Part shown: one piece after another, positions 35,074 to 47,432 of the stretch | Layout of the letters: each line of letters opens with the position of its first letter | Position numbering within the stretch: position 1 is the stretch's first letter | The notes under the pieces: model-generated | Seen by the model: only the letters and a program-made list of their open reading frames with translations | Told to the model about the DNA's origin: nothing | Database searches by the model: none | NCBI RefSeq assembly: GCF_027887165.1 | Contig: NC_077230.1 | Span: 345,431,850 to 345,495,849, forward strand | Direction: 5' to 3' | DNA length: 64,000 nt | From: Monodelphis domestica | Lineage: Eukaryota; Chordata; Mammalia; Didelphimorphia; Didelphidae | Position numbers and translations under genes: made by a program

Positions 35074-35152
<79 letters not shown>

Positions 35153-35240
35153 GGAGGGAGGGAGAGGGAGAGGGAGAGGGAGAGAGACAGAGAAAGAGAG
35201 AGAGAGAGATAGAGGTAGAGACAGAGAGAAACACACATAG
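35040..35240. repeat. (GA)n array in intron 1
   Basis: GAGACA-rich start, then a pure GA run of about 80 bp, then GGGA/GGGAGA units. Open frames on both strands are artefacts. Confidence 0.95.
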
Positions 35241-35505
35241 AGAGACTTATCATGGACTGGTCACATGGACCTGTCTTTCTTTCATAAAGTTAGTTTTAAG
35301 CCAGAGGTTTGGGGCAAGCTGGGTACTAGCACTGAGATATTCCCTGGCTTGGCCTTATACACCATTTATACTCCCTTAGGAAATGCCCATCCTGAGATGT
35401 CCTTTCTTCTCTCCTCTCTACCTACCCAATGGTGACATATCTGGCACTTAGAATGTTAGAACTGAAAGGGACCTTCAGGATCAATCATCTCTCATTTTGT
35501 ATATG

Positions 35506-35645
35506 GGGAAACTGAGACCCATTTAAGGAGATTGACTTGCCTAAGTTCATTATTCAGATCAGTGGCAAAAATAAACCAGAACAGAGATTTCTTTAGTCAC
35601 TTCCCTCCCTTCAAGGCTCAGCTCAAGTCTCACCTCTCCTATGAA
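35506..35645. repeat. Intronic MIR-L2 block, duplicate copy 1
   Basis: The ~140-bp block beginning 'ggggaaactgagacccattt' and running through 'ttcattattcagatcagtgg' to an L2-like 'aaggctcagctcaagt' segment recurs at 37683-37823. L2-like sequence continues to about 35720 here. Confidence 0.8.
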
Positions 35646-35719
35646 ACCTTCCCTATCTCATATCCTCCACCATAATTTAGGGCCTCCTCTTTTTTTGTCC
35701 CCTCATTTCAGAAAACTGT

Positions 35720-37079
35720 AGCATTCTCTATAATTTAATTATCTGGCAATATTGCATAGGAGAGAGAGAGCCCTGAACTAGGAATCGGGAGGCCTGAGTT
35801 CTAATCTTAGCGATTTTATCTTAGACAGATCACTTCCCCTTCTCTACTTTGGACCACCCTCTCCCAACTGTTAAATGAGAGATCCTGTTCAACTCTTATA
35901 TTTACTCTTCTAACATTCCAGTGTTCTAAGGTCTCTTGTTCTAACATTGTCTTCTAAGGTTCCTCTCAATTCTAATATTCTGTGTTCTAAAGTTCTTTCC
36001 ATCTCTGACATTCATTCTATTTTCTAAGGTCCTTCTAAGACTTGTAAGTCCAATAAAATTCAAATAAGTAAAACCCTAGTGGTGAAATTTCAGGCATGGT
36101 TTGCCAGGCTGGTTGTGGGCATAATATTGGGCAGGAAGGCTTTTCCTCTGCCCTTTAAGGTCCCATGACTTAAGCTGACAACTACTTTACATCAGCATAT
36201 TGGCCTTTGTTTGTAGAGAGTGCATTGTTGTAGGGTGCCATTGATACAAGATGCTAATTACATTTATCTCCCTCTGTGGAGAAACTGAGACTCAGAGAGG
36301 CTCAACCTTTGATCCCAAGTTATACAGGACAGCAGTGGGACTAGAACCCGGAGCTCTTGCCTCTTAGTCTCATTGCCTCATTCTCCCTGGGTTCAATTGA
36401 GTGAGAAGGATTGGGTGATCATAAGTGCATCAGTCTTTCCATTTGTAACATGGGTACGGGTGATGTGGCAAGACAGGTCAGGGATTGGATTCAATTCCAG
36501 TTCAATTAATTCTACATAAACCTATGAAGTGCTCATTGTGTTCAGAGCCTAGAGGAGACACGAAGTATAAGTAAGACAAGGTTCCTGTTCTCATGGAGGG
36601 AAAAGATAGTCTGGTGGAATATGGAAAACCTTTTTGGAAGTCAAGGAATTGTTTTAATTCACTAATCTTCAATAAAGACCTTTAATACTCTTTTTTTTAC
36701 CCCTTATCTTCTGTCTTAGAATCAATACTGTGTATTGGTTCTAAAGCAGAAGAGAGGTCAGATTTGAACCCAGAACCTCCCCTCCCTAGTCCTGGCTCTC
36801 CATACACTGAGTCTCCTAGTTCTATCCACCCCCTTTCCTCAATACTCTTAATACATGGTTGTAGTGGAAAGAACCCCTGACTTGGAGCCAGTCGACTTGT
36901 ATGTGTTCTTGGGTTAGCCCTTCACCTCTCAGTCTGCTCCTCTGTAAAATGAGGGTAGCAACCATGATGTTCTCTAAGGGTCCTTCTAGGTCTCGTAGAA
37001 AGCCATCTGGTGCCACTTCATTTATAGGTCTCCTAAACCTTTCAGATTTGATAGCAACGCATGGTCAAGAATGTTATGT
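35720..37079. other. CHRDL2 intron 1, SINE-dense
   Basis: MIR-type copies are at about 35755-35900, 36230-36385 and 36855-37010. A short SINE is at about 36490-36610. A minus-strand tRNA-SINE fragment is at about 36690-36830. No coding sequence. Confidence 0.55.
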
Positions 37080-37232
37080 TGTATCTGGCCTCAGACACTT
37101 CCTAGCTGTGTGACCCTGGGCAAGTCACTTAACCCCCATTGCCTAGCCCTTACCACTCTTCTGCCTTGGAACCAATACACAGTATTGGCTCTAAGACGGA
37201 AGGTAAGGGTTTAAATTTAAAAAAAAAAAAAA
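37080..37232 (+). mobile_element. tRNA-derived SINE, 3' two-thirds
   Basis: From 'tctggcctcagacacttcc' through 'gcaagtcacttaaccccc', 'ccttaccactcttctgcc' and 'agacggaaggtaagggttt' to a 12-A tail. The A-box end is missing. It is among the better-preserved copies. Confidence 0.85.
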
Positions 37233-37682
37233 GAATGTTATGTTGTGGGTGTGAGAGCGCTTCAGCTAGGTTTTCTTGAGTTCCCTTCCAATCCCTGGTT
37301 AGAATGGTGGGAAGAAAACCACTCCTCTCTGTCATCTCACAGATGGATCCTTTACTCCAGTCCCAGACCAAACTCTGATCCTGGATCCTCTTCCCCCTCC
37401 CCCAGACTGCGGCCAATCCCCTCATCACATCAAGGGTCTTACCAACGTGTGGATGGTCACCCTGCAGAATCAAGCAGGGGATCGTGAACGCTGTCTCCCT
37501 CATTGGAATACGGGCTCCTAGGAGGAAGGGTCCTGGCTTTTGCCTTTCTCTGTCCCCAGCACTTGACCTAATGCCTGGTATATAGCAAGTACTTAATGGT
37601 GGCTCATTGACTGGGTCAGTGCATCCCAGCACTGCTGCAGGAGAGACAGCTTGGAGCACAAGTAACACTGATGGCTGAGTTG
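37233..37682. other. CHRDL2 intron 1, no gene seen
   Basis: Mostly single-copy sequence with an L2/MIR-like 'gcctggtatatagcaagtacttaatg' tail near 37570. The 218-codon minus frame at 37150-37806 spans SINE and duplicated repeat sequence and is not a gene. Confidence 0.45.
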
Positions 37683-37823
37683 GGGAAACCGAGACCCATT
37701 TGGGGAGAGGGACTTGCCTAAGTTCATTATTCAGATCAGTGGCGAAAGCTGAACCAGAACAGGGATTTCTCAAGTCCACCTTCCCTGCCTTCAAGGCTCC
37801 ACTCAAGTTTCACCTCTCCTTTA
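37683..37823. repeat. Intronic MIR-L2 block, duplicate copy 2
   Basis: Partner of 35506-35645. The shared core 'gacttgcctaagttcattattcagatcagtggc' is near-identical, and similarity ends in different sequence on both sides. Confidence 0.8.
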
Positions 37824-39480
37824 AATCATTTTTATTAGAATGTTCTTTGCCTTGAGCAGAGCGAAGGAAGCTTGTAGAAGAAGACATGGCTGGAGAGGAA
37901 ACTTCAGTTAGCCTCCCCCCGCCCCTGGAGTGGGTCCCTCCTCGTGAAGTGTGTAAAGGACCTGAAAGCTCACTGAGCCTTGGATGGGGCCATCTTGGAG
38001 GCTGTTCCTCGAAGGAAGAGGGGATGTTTATGCTGGAGAAGGAAATATTTAGGAAGCTGCCTCGGGAGGGCTTTGAGTGGTAACTAGAAAACTCTTGTCA
38101 GTAATGTTGTAGACATTCCCATTTAGGTACGGATTGGACCAAGGGACAGGTGAGGCCCCTTCCAACTCTGAGATTCTCTCTGTGACTATCAAAGGATCTG
38201 GGAAAGAGAGGGTGATATTATTAAGTGAGACTAACAAGTGATTTTAAGCTTTCCTAGCATCTAGCCTAAAAACTTCATTTTCCCTGTTCCTCTCTCTCCC
38301 ATTCATTCCCACCTTAGCACGAATACTGTGCCCTTGCTCCCCAATCTGGCATCTTTTCTCCCCACCCCCATCTCCACAGGGAACCCAGGGAGTGTATCTT
38401 GCATGGAGATCTCATGTCCCTTTTGGACACTGTGGTGTGAATGCCAGTTACTGGTTTCCCTCTCCTCCAGGGGGCTCAGATATTGCAATCCTAGCCCTCC
38501 CTGTGAAAAAACAGCTTTTGCCTTCTCCTAAAGGCATTTTAAGCAATAGTGAGAGGCTTGGGGAGATACATTTATGGACTGGATTGGCGTGGGGCACCAG
38601 ATCACACCATAGGCAGCTACATTGGCAAGACCCAAACTCCATAGTATGGGGAGACCCACATCCAGCAGCAGCTCTGCCACTCACCAGATGTGAGACCCAG
38701 CGGAGACATCGCTTCCCTTCTCTGGGTCTCAGTTTCCCCTTTTATAAATCAAGTGATCCCATCTTTGTTTTTAATACCAGCATTTTACTTAGGATGTTGT
38801 TAGAGGTCTACACATAGAACATACCCCAAAGAGTCTTCCAAAAGGCAATGGAGAAGCCCATGATGGGGAGTAAACAGGAATTATACAAAGGATGTCAGAG
38901 GAATGTATGCCTGGAAAAAAATGAGGGACAATGGATAGATGGACAGTCCATATGCCCCACTGGTATTCCTCTCCCAGCATGAGAAGAATGTGCAGGAGAT
39001 CCCAGTATTTTGAGGCATACTTGTGGTCAAGAGTCAAACAGGATGCAAGGGCATGTCTGGTTGAAGGGAATACCCACATTGGTGAGATTGCAGGACCATG
39101 GAAATATTACTGGTCCCTGGGAGGTGGGGTGGAGCAGGGAAACCAGGTGACAGCTGGTGGGCTGAAGCTCAGAGAGGGATAGGGCAGAGGATACAGTACA
39201 ACCCTGGACAGGATGGAAGGAGAGAGGAGAAGAGAAATCTCAGTGGAGAGGAGGAGGCAGAGAACCCAATTTCTGCCCTGCTGTCCCACTCCCCTAGGCT
39301 TCCTGGGGACAGCACGAATAGCTGACCCACCTCAGTCTCCAGATGTATTCAGGAAGCATTTGGGTAGGTGTGGAGCTGGCTAGGTCTTAGAAATCTCTCC
39401 ACTGAAAGCCTGACTTCCCCAGCTGTCCTTCTCAGGCCTCTCTTTTCTCTGGCCAGTAGAGGTCTCCGTTACACACTCTC
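37824..39480. other. CHRDL2 intron 1, largely unique
   Basis: Few recognisable repeats; short MIR-type traces are near 38140-38190 and 38660-38770. Frames at 38392-38817 and others lack motifs. Confidence 0.4.
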
Positions 39481-39501
39481 CAAAATGTGCGGAGCAGGCG
39501 C

Positions 39502-39535
39502 CAGCTGTTCCAGCTGTTGCACCTGTTCCCAGCTG
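39502..39535. promoter_or_regulatory. Cluster of four evenly spaced E-boxes
   Basis: CAGCTG at 39502, CAGCTG at 39511, CACCTG at 39520 and CAGCTG at 39530, so starts are 9, 9 and 10 bases apart, near one helical turn. CANNTG sites of this type are bound by bHLH factors, and CAGCTG/CACCTG are favoured by myogenic and related class II bHLH dimers. The flanking ~150 bp are GC-rich and not an obvious repeat. Regulation of CHRDL2 from here is inference. Confidence 0.5.
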
Positions 39536-39559
39536 CCTGGGCTCTCAAGTTCCCCCAGC

Positions 39560-40100
39560 CAGCCGCACTGGCGCCCGCCTGGGCTAGCTGGAGAAGGGCT
39601 GCCTCTTGTGTGTGTGTGTGGAGGGGGTGCCTTCAGCCCAGGAAAAGGAGGGGGGCTGCCACCCAGAGGGCCAGGAAGATAAGGCCAGAGATCATCCCAG
39701 CCATCCCCTTCTCAGCAGGAAGGACCCCACCCAAACCAGTCTCCACAACTGAGAAATGGACCCATATCCACAACTACCCACAAAAAGGTGCTTGCTTCAA
39801 TGGTCTTTCCTTCTTTTCTATGTCCTAGTAAGGGAACATGCTAGTAAGGATTCACCTGAATCATTAAAGGTGATTTCAAGCCCTCCCAGTCTCAAGAGAA
39901 TGAGAGGAGAGGCTTCCTGCCAACAATCCCCCATTGACCCAAAGACTAGCATCAGTGCTCGGCTCTGCTTGTAGGAATTTACTAACATCCTCTATCTAGC
40001 TTTGACACTCTGTCTTCTAAGGACCCTGGTGGAACTCTATTGTGAGTGCCTGGAAGACATTTGTCAGGCTGCTTTTGTAGCTTTGTTAGGGAAAGGTGGA
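39560..40100. other. CHRDL2 intron 1, no gene seen
   Basis: GC-rich to about 39740, then mixed single-copy sequence. No coding signal. Confidence 0.4.
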
Positions 40101-40880
<780 letters not shown>

Positions 40881-41731
40881 GGAGTTGGAGGGGGACCTCA
40901 GAAGACAGAAGGTACATAGCCTTTCCAGTGTAATCTAGTTCTGCTTAGGACCGTCTGAATGGCAGTGAATTTCCTTCTTAAACTGAATCTCTTCATTCCT
41001 GTTTCTGTCCTTAGCCTGAGTTTCCTTTTAATAGAACCATGCTGACACTAGGTTGTGGTATAGTCAGGGGAAGGAAGAAACTGCCTTTGTCATCAGGGAG
41101 CTTCCTCCCAGTGTGGCTAAGGAGGCAGGACAGTATAGTCCATGACATTGTGCTCATTACACAGTAAAAACTCAAGAGCATCAGAGAAGGGAAGGATGGT
41201 TGGCTGTGTTTTCAGGGTGATCTCCCAGAGGAGATGAACTAAGGCTGAAACTTGAAGGAGTGGGTATGAGAACGTGGGTGTGCTGGGAAGAGTGCTAGAT
41301 TTTGAGCCAGAAGACCAGACTTCTAATTAACATCATTTGGCAAGGCAAGTCACTTCACCTTTCTAGGACCATTCTCTTTCCAATGCGATGCATAGATAGT
41401 CTCTAAAGGCCCTTCTAGCTTTAAATCCAATGGTTCAGGTGGGGACAGAGCCACCCAAATGTACTAGTTGGACTCTACTCTCAGTGAAAAAATAGCACTA
41501 TGTGGAAGGTTATAACTTTGTTCAGCAGGGTGTGGGGGAGTGAATCTTTTGGGTGAGGTCATGATAAATAAGTAGCTTATTTGATGTAAAGTGGGGATAC
41601 TATATTTACTGCCTCCCTGATTGGACTTTTTTGAGGAAAGTACTTCATTTGCCTTCAAGGGAGAAAGATATGGAAGGTGGTATCACCACTATAATATTTT
41701 GCCCCAAATCCTTCATGGCTTAGGAGAAGAG
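40881..41731. other. CHRDL2 intron 1 with MIR fragment
   Basis: A MIR-type copy is at about 41280-41435. Otherwise nothing recognised. Confidence 0.45.
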
Positions 41732-42260
41732 GAGGAGAAGATAAAGTGAGCATAGAAGTATAGAAGAAGATGAAGTGAGGTGAAGAGAAGAGGAGGAGGA
41801 GGGAGATGAAGTAAGACCAGAGGAAGTGGGAAAATGAAAGTAGGCAAAGAAAAGGAAGAGGAGGAAGAGGGAGATAAGGTGAGACTAGAGGAAGCCCAGA
41901 GGGAAATGGAAGGGATAAAGAAAAAGAGGTAGAAGGGGAGGAGGGAGATAAAGTGAGGCTGGAGGAAGTGGAGAGAAAGATGAAAGAAGGTGAAGAAAGA
42001 GAGGAAGAGGAAGGAGATAAGGTAAAGATGGAAGTAGAGAGGAAGATGAAAGATGAAAAAATAGGTGAAAAAAGAGAAGAAAATTATATAAAAGGAAGAA
42101 GAAGAAATGGAAGAAACAGGAAGGAGAGATGGAGGAGGAAGAGGAGATGGTACAATAGGAGATGAAGACATAAGAGAATAAGAAGGGGAGATGGAGAAAT
42201 AAAAAGAAGGAAGAGTAAAAATTAAGGAAAGAAAGAAGAGAGAATAAGAGGAAATGAGGG
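41732..42260. repeat. Degenerate ~70-bp purine-rich minisatellite
   Basis: A 'gggagata-aagtgagg' motif recurs at about 41732, 41801, 41869, 41943 and 42012, so spacing is 68-75 bases. The units are nearly all purine on the plus strand, and the periodicity fades into unordered AG-rich sequence to about 42260. A 200-codon minus frame covers the whole tract and is a composition artefact. Confidence 0.7.
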
Positions 42261-42854
42261 TTATTGTGAGGATCAAATGATCATATTGTAGAGTGCTTAA
42301 TGCAACATGTGGCATAGAGAAGATAATAAATGCTTGCTCCCTTCTTCCCCTCTCCTTCTTTCCTTCCTTCCTTCTTCCTATTCTGTGCTAGGCAAAGATA
42401 CTAAGACAAAAATCAAATAGTCTTTGCACCAGGAGCTTAAATTGTACTGGGAGAAACAACATGTACCCAAATACATTATTATAAAACATATGTAAAAGAC
42501 ACGCAAAATAATTTGGGCATGTGTGGGGAGGGGAGCGCTCATTTATAAAAAGATTCTCCCATCATGGAGGAGGTGACATTTGAGCTCAGCCTTGAAGGGA
42601 GTGAGGATTTCCTAGAGGCAGACTATTAGAGACCACGAAGTCCCTCATACAACATACCCAGAGAAAAGAGTGATTTCTCCAATGTCGAGCAGCAAAAGCC
42701 AAGACTAGAACCCAAGTGTGCCGTTTCTGGTTTTTCTCCCTACACCAACGTGTCTCTTATAGATGCCCCTATCCTCGTCTTCTGAAAGGCAAGCATCTAA
42801 GAGGGCCACCCATAACTGAGTTCTTCGAAGCAAACTGGAGTACTGCAAGTTACT
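42261..42854. other. CHRDL2 intron 1, SINE-derived
   Basis: A MIR tail is at 42280-42335, a (TTCC)n run at about 42357-42380, a short SINE ('aggcaaagatactaagac', 'accaggagcttaaattg') at about 42385-42470, and a MIR-type remnant near 42620-42730. Confidence 0.5.
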
Positions 42855-43090
42855 ATCTCCATTTCTTTGCTCTTGCTGTTCCCTCTGCTTGAACCTGCCT
42901 CATCCTCACCTTTGGACTGTTTAATTATTTTTCTGCCTTTAGAGCCATATTCAAATGGTGTCTCTTCCAGAAAACTTCTCGATTCTGTACTGGTGACTCC
43001 AATCCTTCCCCCACCTCTAAGTGAACTAAAAACTCCGTTTCCATTTCTCTGATGTACTTTAAATTGTATTATTATGTGTTTTATAGATGT
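42855..43090. mobile_element. LINE-2 3' region
   Basis: 'cttgctgttccctctgcttg' followed by 'gtctcttccagaaaac' and a T-rich tail ending 'attatgtgttttatagatg' is the order seen in ancient L2 3' ends. It is highly diverged. Confidence 0.55.
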
Positions 43091-43199
43091 GTGTGCTGAG
43101 ATAAACTCACAAGAGAATTAGGGTGTGTTAATCCTAATGCCAGGGGACCCTTGAAGACATCCTGCCCAGTCGGTTAACCTTCCTCTCCCCCTCCCAGCC

Positions 43200-43975
43200 T
43201 TGGCACCATCATGGATCACTGGTTTCTTTGGCGAGGGAGGTAGCCCTGGGTCCTCCTTTCTCCCTGCCCCCCCCCAATGCTTTCCTGCTTAGACAGCTTG
43301 GGGAGAGGGGAAGAGGGAGACAAAGATTGTGGCAGTGGAGTGAGGCCTCCCCAGGGGAGGCTGGTCCCCCCCAGCCCCACCTCCTTTCTCTGTTTCTACT
43401 AGTTCTTTCCCTCCTCCCCACCCCCAGGGGTGGGGGTGTCCCAGCTTGGGCAATGGCTGAGGCACTCTCTCTGTCTTCCCTTTTACGAAGGAGGAGTGAG
43501 GAGTGGGGGGGGGGGGTCCGGTCAAGGGGGCCATGCCAGTTGGCAGCAGGGGCAGAGGCCTTGGGCCGAGCAGGGGCCGCCCCAGACGAAGGTGGGACTG
43601 TGTTCCTTCAGGCCCAGGCTGAGTCCTCTGCTGTGTTGCAACAGCTCCCTCCTCTACCCCCCCCTGCCCAAAGGGGGAAGGCCCAGAGAAATAAAGACAT
43701 TATTCACTCCTTAGAGAGTTGGTCTGGCTTTAAACATGTGAACCTCAGGCCCAGCAGGCGGCCCCTTCCCTGCCAGCAGCCGGGCAGAGATAAACACAGC
43801 AAATTTGATACAGCCTCACTGGAAACAGGATCCACTGCTTCTCCCTGGGCCTCCTCCCATGGGCCCAACGGGTGAACCTGCGAGTCCCCTCGATTGTCCA
43901 GAAGGAAATGGGCTCGAGGGTGGACAGATTACGCTGTCTCCGGATCTCCGAAGGGCTGGCCAGGAGCAAATGTGA
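43200..43975. other. GC-rich single-copy block in intron 1
   Basis: About 750 bp of GC-rich DNA, not repeat-like and richer in GC than most of the intron. It contains the longest non-repeat open frame in the window (plus, 43228-43875, 215 codons), without recognisable domains and overlapped by minus frames. The part from about 43690 to 43840 has lower GC with 'gataaacacagcaaatttga', which looks like a transcription-factor-rich conserved element. A candidate enhancer rather than a gene. Confidence 0.35.
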
Positions 43976-44195
43976 GCTTGCTAGTGGAAAGAACGCTGGA
44001 TTTGGACTTGAAATGAGCAGGAGTTGGAGTCCCAGCTCCATGGCTTCCTAGTGTGTTTGTGCGTGACCTTGGGCAAGTCCCGCCATTTTCCTGTTCAATT
44101 TAACAACCATTTATCAGGGGCTCCTAACTAAGTATGAGGTGCTGAAGAGAAAACTATTATGTAATATGAGATACAAAAAAAAAGAGATAAAACAA

Positions 44196-44360
44196 CCTCT
44201 TTTTTATTATTTTATTTTATCATGTTATTTTTAAAGTTCATTTAATTAATTAATTAATTTAGAAGATTTTTCTATAGTTACCTGAATCATGTTCTTTCCC
44301 ACCCACCTCTCGTAGCCAGTGAGCAGTTTCACTGGGTTCTCCATGTCAAAAAAATGAGCT
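44196..44360 (-). mobile_element. LINE-1 3' UTR fragment
   Basis: It matches the minus-strand LINE-1 3' UTR at about 63400-63530: 'gttctttccc', then 'cactgggtt...catgtc'. An AATT run lies at 44240-44260. It is short and truncated. Confidence 0.55.
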
Positions 44361-44743
44361 CTTAAAGAGGGGACAAGTTATAGATACAGAGATAAGTATA
44401 ATACTGGTGGCAGAGGAGAGACTCAGACACAATGGTTCAGGAAAACTTGAGGGAAGAAAGATCATTTTCATAGTTTATAAATAATGTGTCAATTGTTTAG
44501 TGTGATGCCTAGCACACAGTAGGCACTTAATGCATGCTTGTTTCCTTGCCCCAAGCCCAAATGAGAGATCATTGATTTAGAGGTAGATAGGTCCATCCAT
44601 ATGTCTGACTCTCTCATTTTAGAGGTGAGAAAAATCATCCCCCCAAAGAGCTAAGTAGCCTAGTTTATAAGGGGCAGAGTCAAGATGTGAACCCAGACCC
44701 TCTGTCTCCAAATCTAGCATTCTTTCCATAGAACCATGTCTGT
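44361..44743. other. CHRDL2 intron 1, MIR fragments
   Basis: A MIR tail is at 44505-44550 and a MIR-type fragment at 44570-44725. No gene. Confidence 0.5.
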
Positions 44744-44945
44744 AGGGGCAGCTGGGTGAGTCAGTGGATTGAGAGCCAGGCTTAGAGATCCTAGGTTCAA
44801 ATCTGGCCTCAGACACTTCCCAGCTGTGTGACCCTGGGCAAGTCACTTAACCCCCATTGCCTAGCCCTTACCACTCTTTTCTCTTGGAGCCAATACACAG
44901 TATTGATTCTAAGATGGAAGGTAAGGGTTATAAAAAAAAAAAAAG
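44744..44945 (+). mobile_element. tRNA-derived SINE, near full length
   Basis: Head 'ggggcagctgggtgagtcag' (A-box), B-box 'aggttcaaatctgg', 'gcaagtcacttaaccccc', 'cagtattgattctaagatgg' and an A-rich tail. One of the most complete copies here. Confidence 0.9.
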
Positions 44946-46515
44946 AACTATGTCTGTCATCAGCTGAGAGAAAATCTATAATAGTAAAGGGTGGGGAAGA
45001 TTGAGATGAACTCCTAGGACCTTGCTATCTTGAGTTTTCTGCGGTTCCAACATGGGGTTGGCTGTTGGGAAACTTGAGCACTAGGACAAGTCATTTCCCC
45101 TCATTTTCCCCTTGTGTAAAATAAGGGAGCTGGATTGGAGGACCTCTAAAATCTTTTCCTCAACGGACATTGTAGGAGTCTGTTTTTGTGCCCCAGGACA
45201 GAACTAGAATTTAAAGAGGCCAGTTTGAGCTCAATCTGGGGAAGTGCATCATTGATATTTGTGCAAGATCAAAAGATCTGGAGGAATTCTGGGCCCCTAC
45301 CACCACCACCCATTTATGGGAGGACTCAGATTAAACTCATAGGATGAGAGCACCTGGATAGGATGTAATAGGCAACATTTGAGGAAATTGATAAAAGGAA
45401 GGGAGAAAAGCTACCTTCAAGTGTGGGGATATAGGGAAGGACTTCCCAGTTATTAAAGACAGAAAGGGATAGAAACAAAGACGGACAGACAGACCGAGAG
45501 ATGGAAACAGAGACAAAGAGAACGCTATCTCTCTCACACACACAATACAATGGTCTGCCTTAAAGAGGTCATGAGATCTCCGTTACTTGGGATGTTCAAG
45601 TGAAATTCATTTTTAAAAAATCCTTCCTTTCTATCCTAGTAACAACTCTAAGACAGAAGGGCAAGGGCTAGCCAAATGGGGCTAGGTGACTTGCCCAAGG
45701 TCACACTGTCTGAGGGCAGATTTAAGTGAAGTCCATTTCCCCCCTCTCTTCCAGGAGAGCATTGAGGCGATGTCTATTTCAGAAGGGAGTTGTGTTCTTC
45801 CTCTTGTCAAGTGGAATCTGTCCCTACCTAGGCTGGAGATCACAATGGTGAAGTGGAAAGCTCATTGGATTAGGAGTTAGTAAACCTATGCTCAGCCGTG
45901 TGCTGGTAAATGTTTAACAGCTGGCAGTCCCCCAAAAAAGCACACATGACACGCTTTTAATTTTCATCTGCATTACTCACATTTTCTCCATCACTTTCTT
46001 AAGTCTAGACAATTAACAAACCAATAAATCAAGTCCAGATTTGCAGTGAGGAATAACTGCTCACACTGAAAATTTAACGACCAGCTCTCAAGAGCCCATA
46101 GGAGCTAGCTAGCTCTGGCATTTTATCCCACCTTGTTCTAAATGAAGATCCGAGAAACGCACCAAATGTCAGGGTTTGAAGGAACCCTGGGGATGGCCTC
46201 TTCCAGCTTGTATCCAACCAGGAATCTTCCCTCCACTTCCCAGGCCAGCTGCCAGAGCTCCCTGCTTCCAAGGCAGTGCAGAGGAATTGGAGTAGCTTTA
46301 GTTTTGGATGCGTTTGTCCTTTTTTTCTCGCTGCGGTCTGCCCCTCTGCACCTTCCCTTCAGTTCTCCACCTTCTGCCGTGTGGGGCTGGCTAGAGTAAG
46401 TTGAATCCCTCCTCCACAAGAAACCCCTTCACATACTTGAAGACAGGGACTCCCCCAAGCCTTCCATTCTAAGGCATGATTTCCAGGACCATCACCATTG
46501 TGGCCTCTCCCGTAA
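44946..46515. other. CHRDL2 intron 1, mostly unique
   Basis: A GACA-rich stretch is at 45475-45545 and a minus-strand tRNA-SINE remnant at about 45610-45730. Otherwise no gene or clear repeat. Frames on both strands at 46074-46419 lack motifs. Confidence 0.45.
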
Positions 46516-46745
46516 GCAATAATAGAAATAATAATAGTTCTTATTGTGTGCCCTTTACAATTATTATCTCATTTGATACTCATAACAACCCTAAAAGGTA
46601 GGCGCTCTCATTATTCCCATTTTACAGATGAGGAAATCAAGGCAAAACAATGGTTAAGTGACTCACCCAGGGTCTCCCAGCTAGTAACTATCTGAGGCTG
46701 GATTTGAACTCAGGTCTTCCTAACTCTAGGCCTGCTTCTGTTTAA
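46516..46745 (+). mobile_element. MIR/CORE-type SINE
   Basis: Well-preserved order: 'attgtgtgccctttac', 'attatctcatttgatact', 'cattttacagatgagg', 'gactcacccagggtc', 'ggatttgaactcagg'. Confidence 0.75.
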
Positions 46746-47382
46746 TATCTAATCTAACAGTGAGCATCCTAAAATGTGACCCCAGCACTGTACACAGAAC
46801 CCCAGATGGGTCTTGATTAGAGCAGGGGATGGCAGGGGACAGCAGGACCGATCACATCCCTCGTCCTCAACACTGCCTTTTTTGATGTGCCTGATACATG
46901 GTAGGTACTTAATAAAGGTTGATTGACTGACTATATAACCCTAAGATCAAGTTACCAGTCTGAGCTCCCATGAACCCCAGATCCTTTTTGTATGAACCTA
47001 TGTCCAGTCAGGCTGCTTATTCCATCTGCTCTGGCCCAAGGACTCTGGCAAGAGGTTCTTTTAGAAGGCCTATGTGGAGTCACAGGACAGGGAAAGTCAT
47101 TGCTTAAAGGGTCCTTGGAACTTGGAGCATTAGAACTAGGAAGAACTTGAAAGCAAAGAAGGTCAGCCCCCCGCCTCCCCCTCCACAAAGGACCTGAGAG
47201 CATCACGTAACAGAGCTGGAAGGGACCACAGAACAGAGAATATCAGCGCTGGAAAGCATATTTTAGTCCCTTCATAAATATTTGCTGATTGATTGAATGA
47301 CCTTAGAATATGCATTGTCAGAGCTGGAAGGGGCCTTAGAATTCAATTCAGCAAACATTCATGAAGCACCTACTGTGTGCAA

Positions 47383-47384
<2 letters not shown>
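46746..47384. other. CHRDL2 intron 1, MIR traces
   Basis: A short MIR tail ('tgatacatggtaggtactt') at about 46885 and two 'agagctggaaggg' MIR-type starts near 47210 and 47320. No gene. Confidence 0.45.
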
Positions 47385-47431
<47 letters not shown>

Positions 47432-47432
47432 G
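47385..47432. repeat. (CA)n(TA)n microsatellite
   Basis: About 20 CA units followed by a short TATATA, set within a SINE copy ('catgaagcacctactgtgtg' just before). Confidence 0.95.

Noticed and set aside
37080..37232. tRNA genes at the SINE heads
   Set aside because: A- and B-box remnants belong to tRNA-derived SINEs. No cloverleaf of about 73 bases with intact acceptor stem is present.
37150..37806. 218-codon minus-strand frame
   Set aside because: It spans a tRNA-SINE, unique sequence and the duplicated MIR-L2 block. Repeat-derived residues form both ends.
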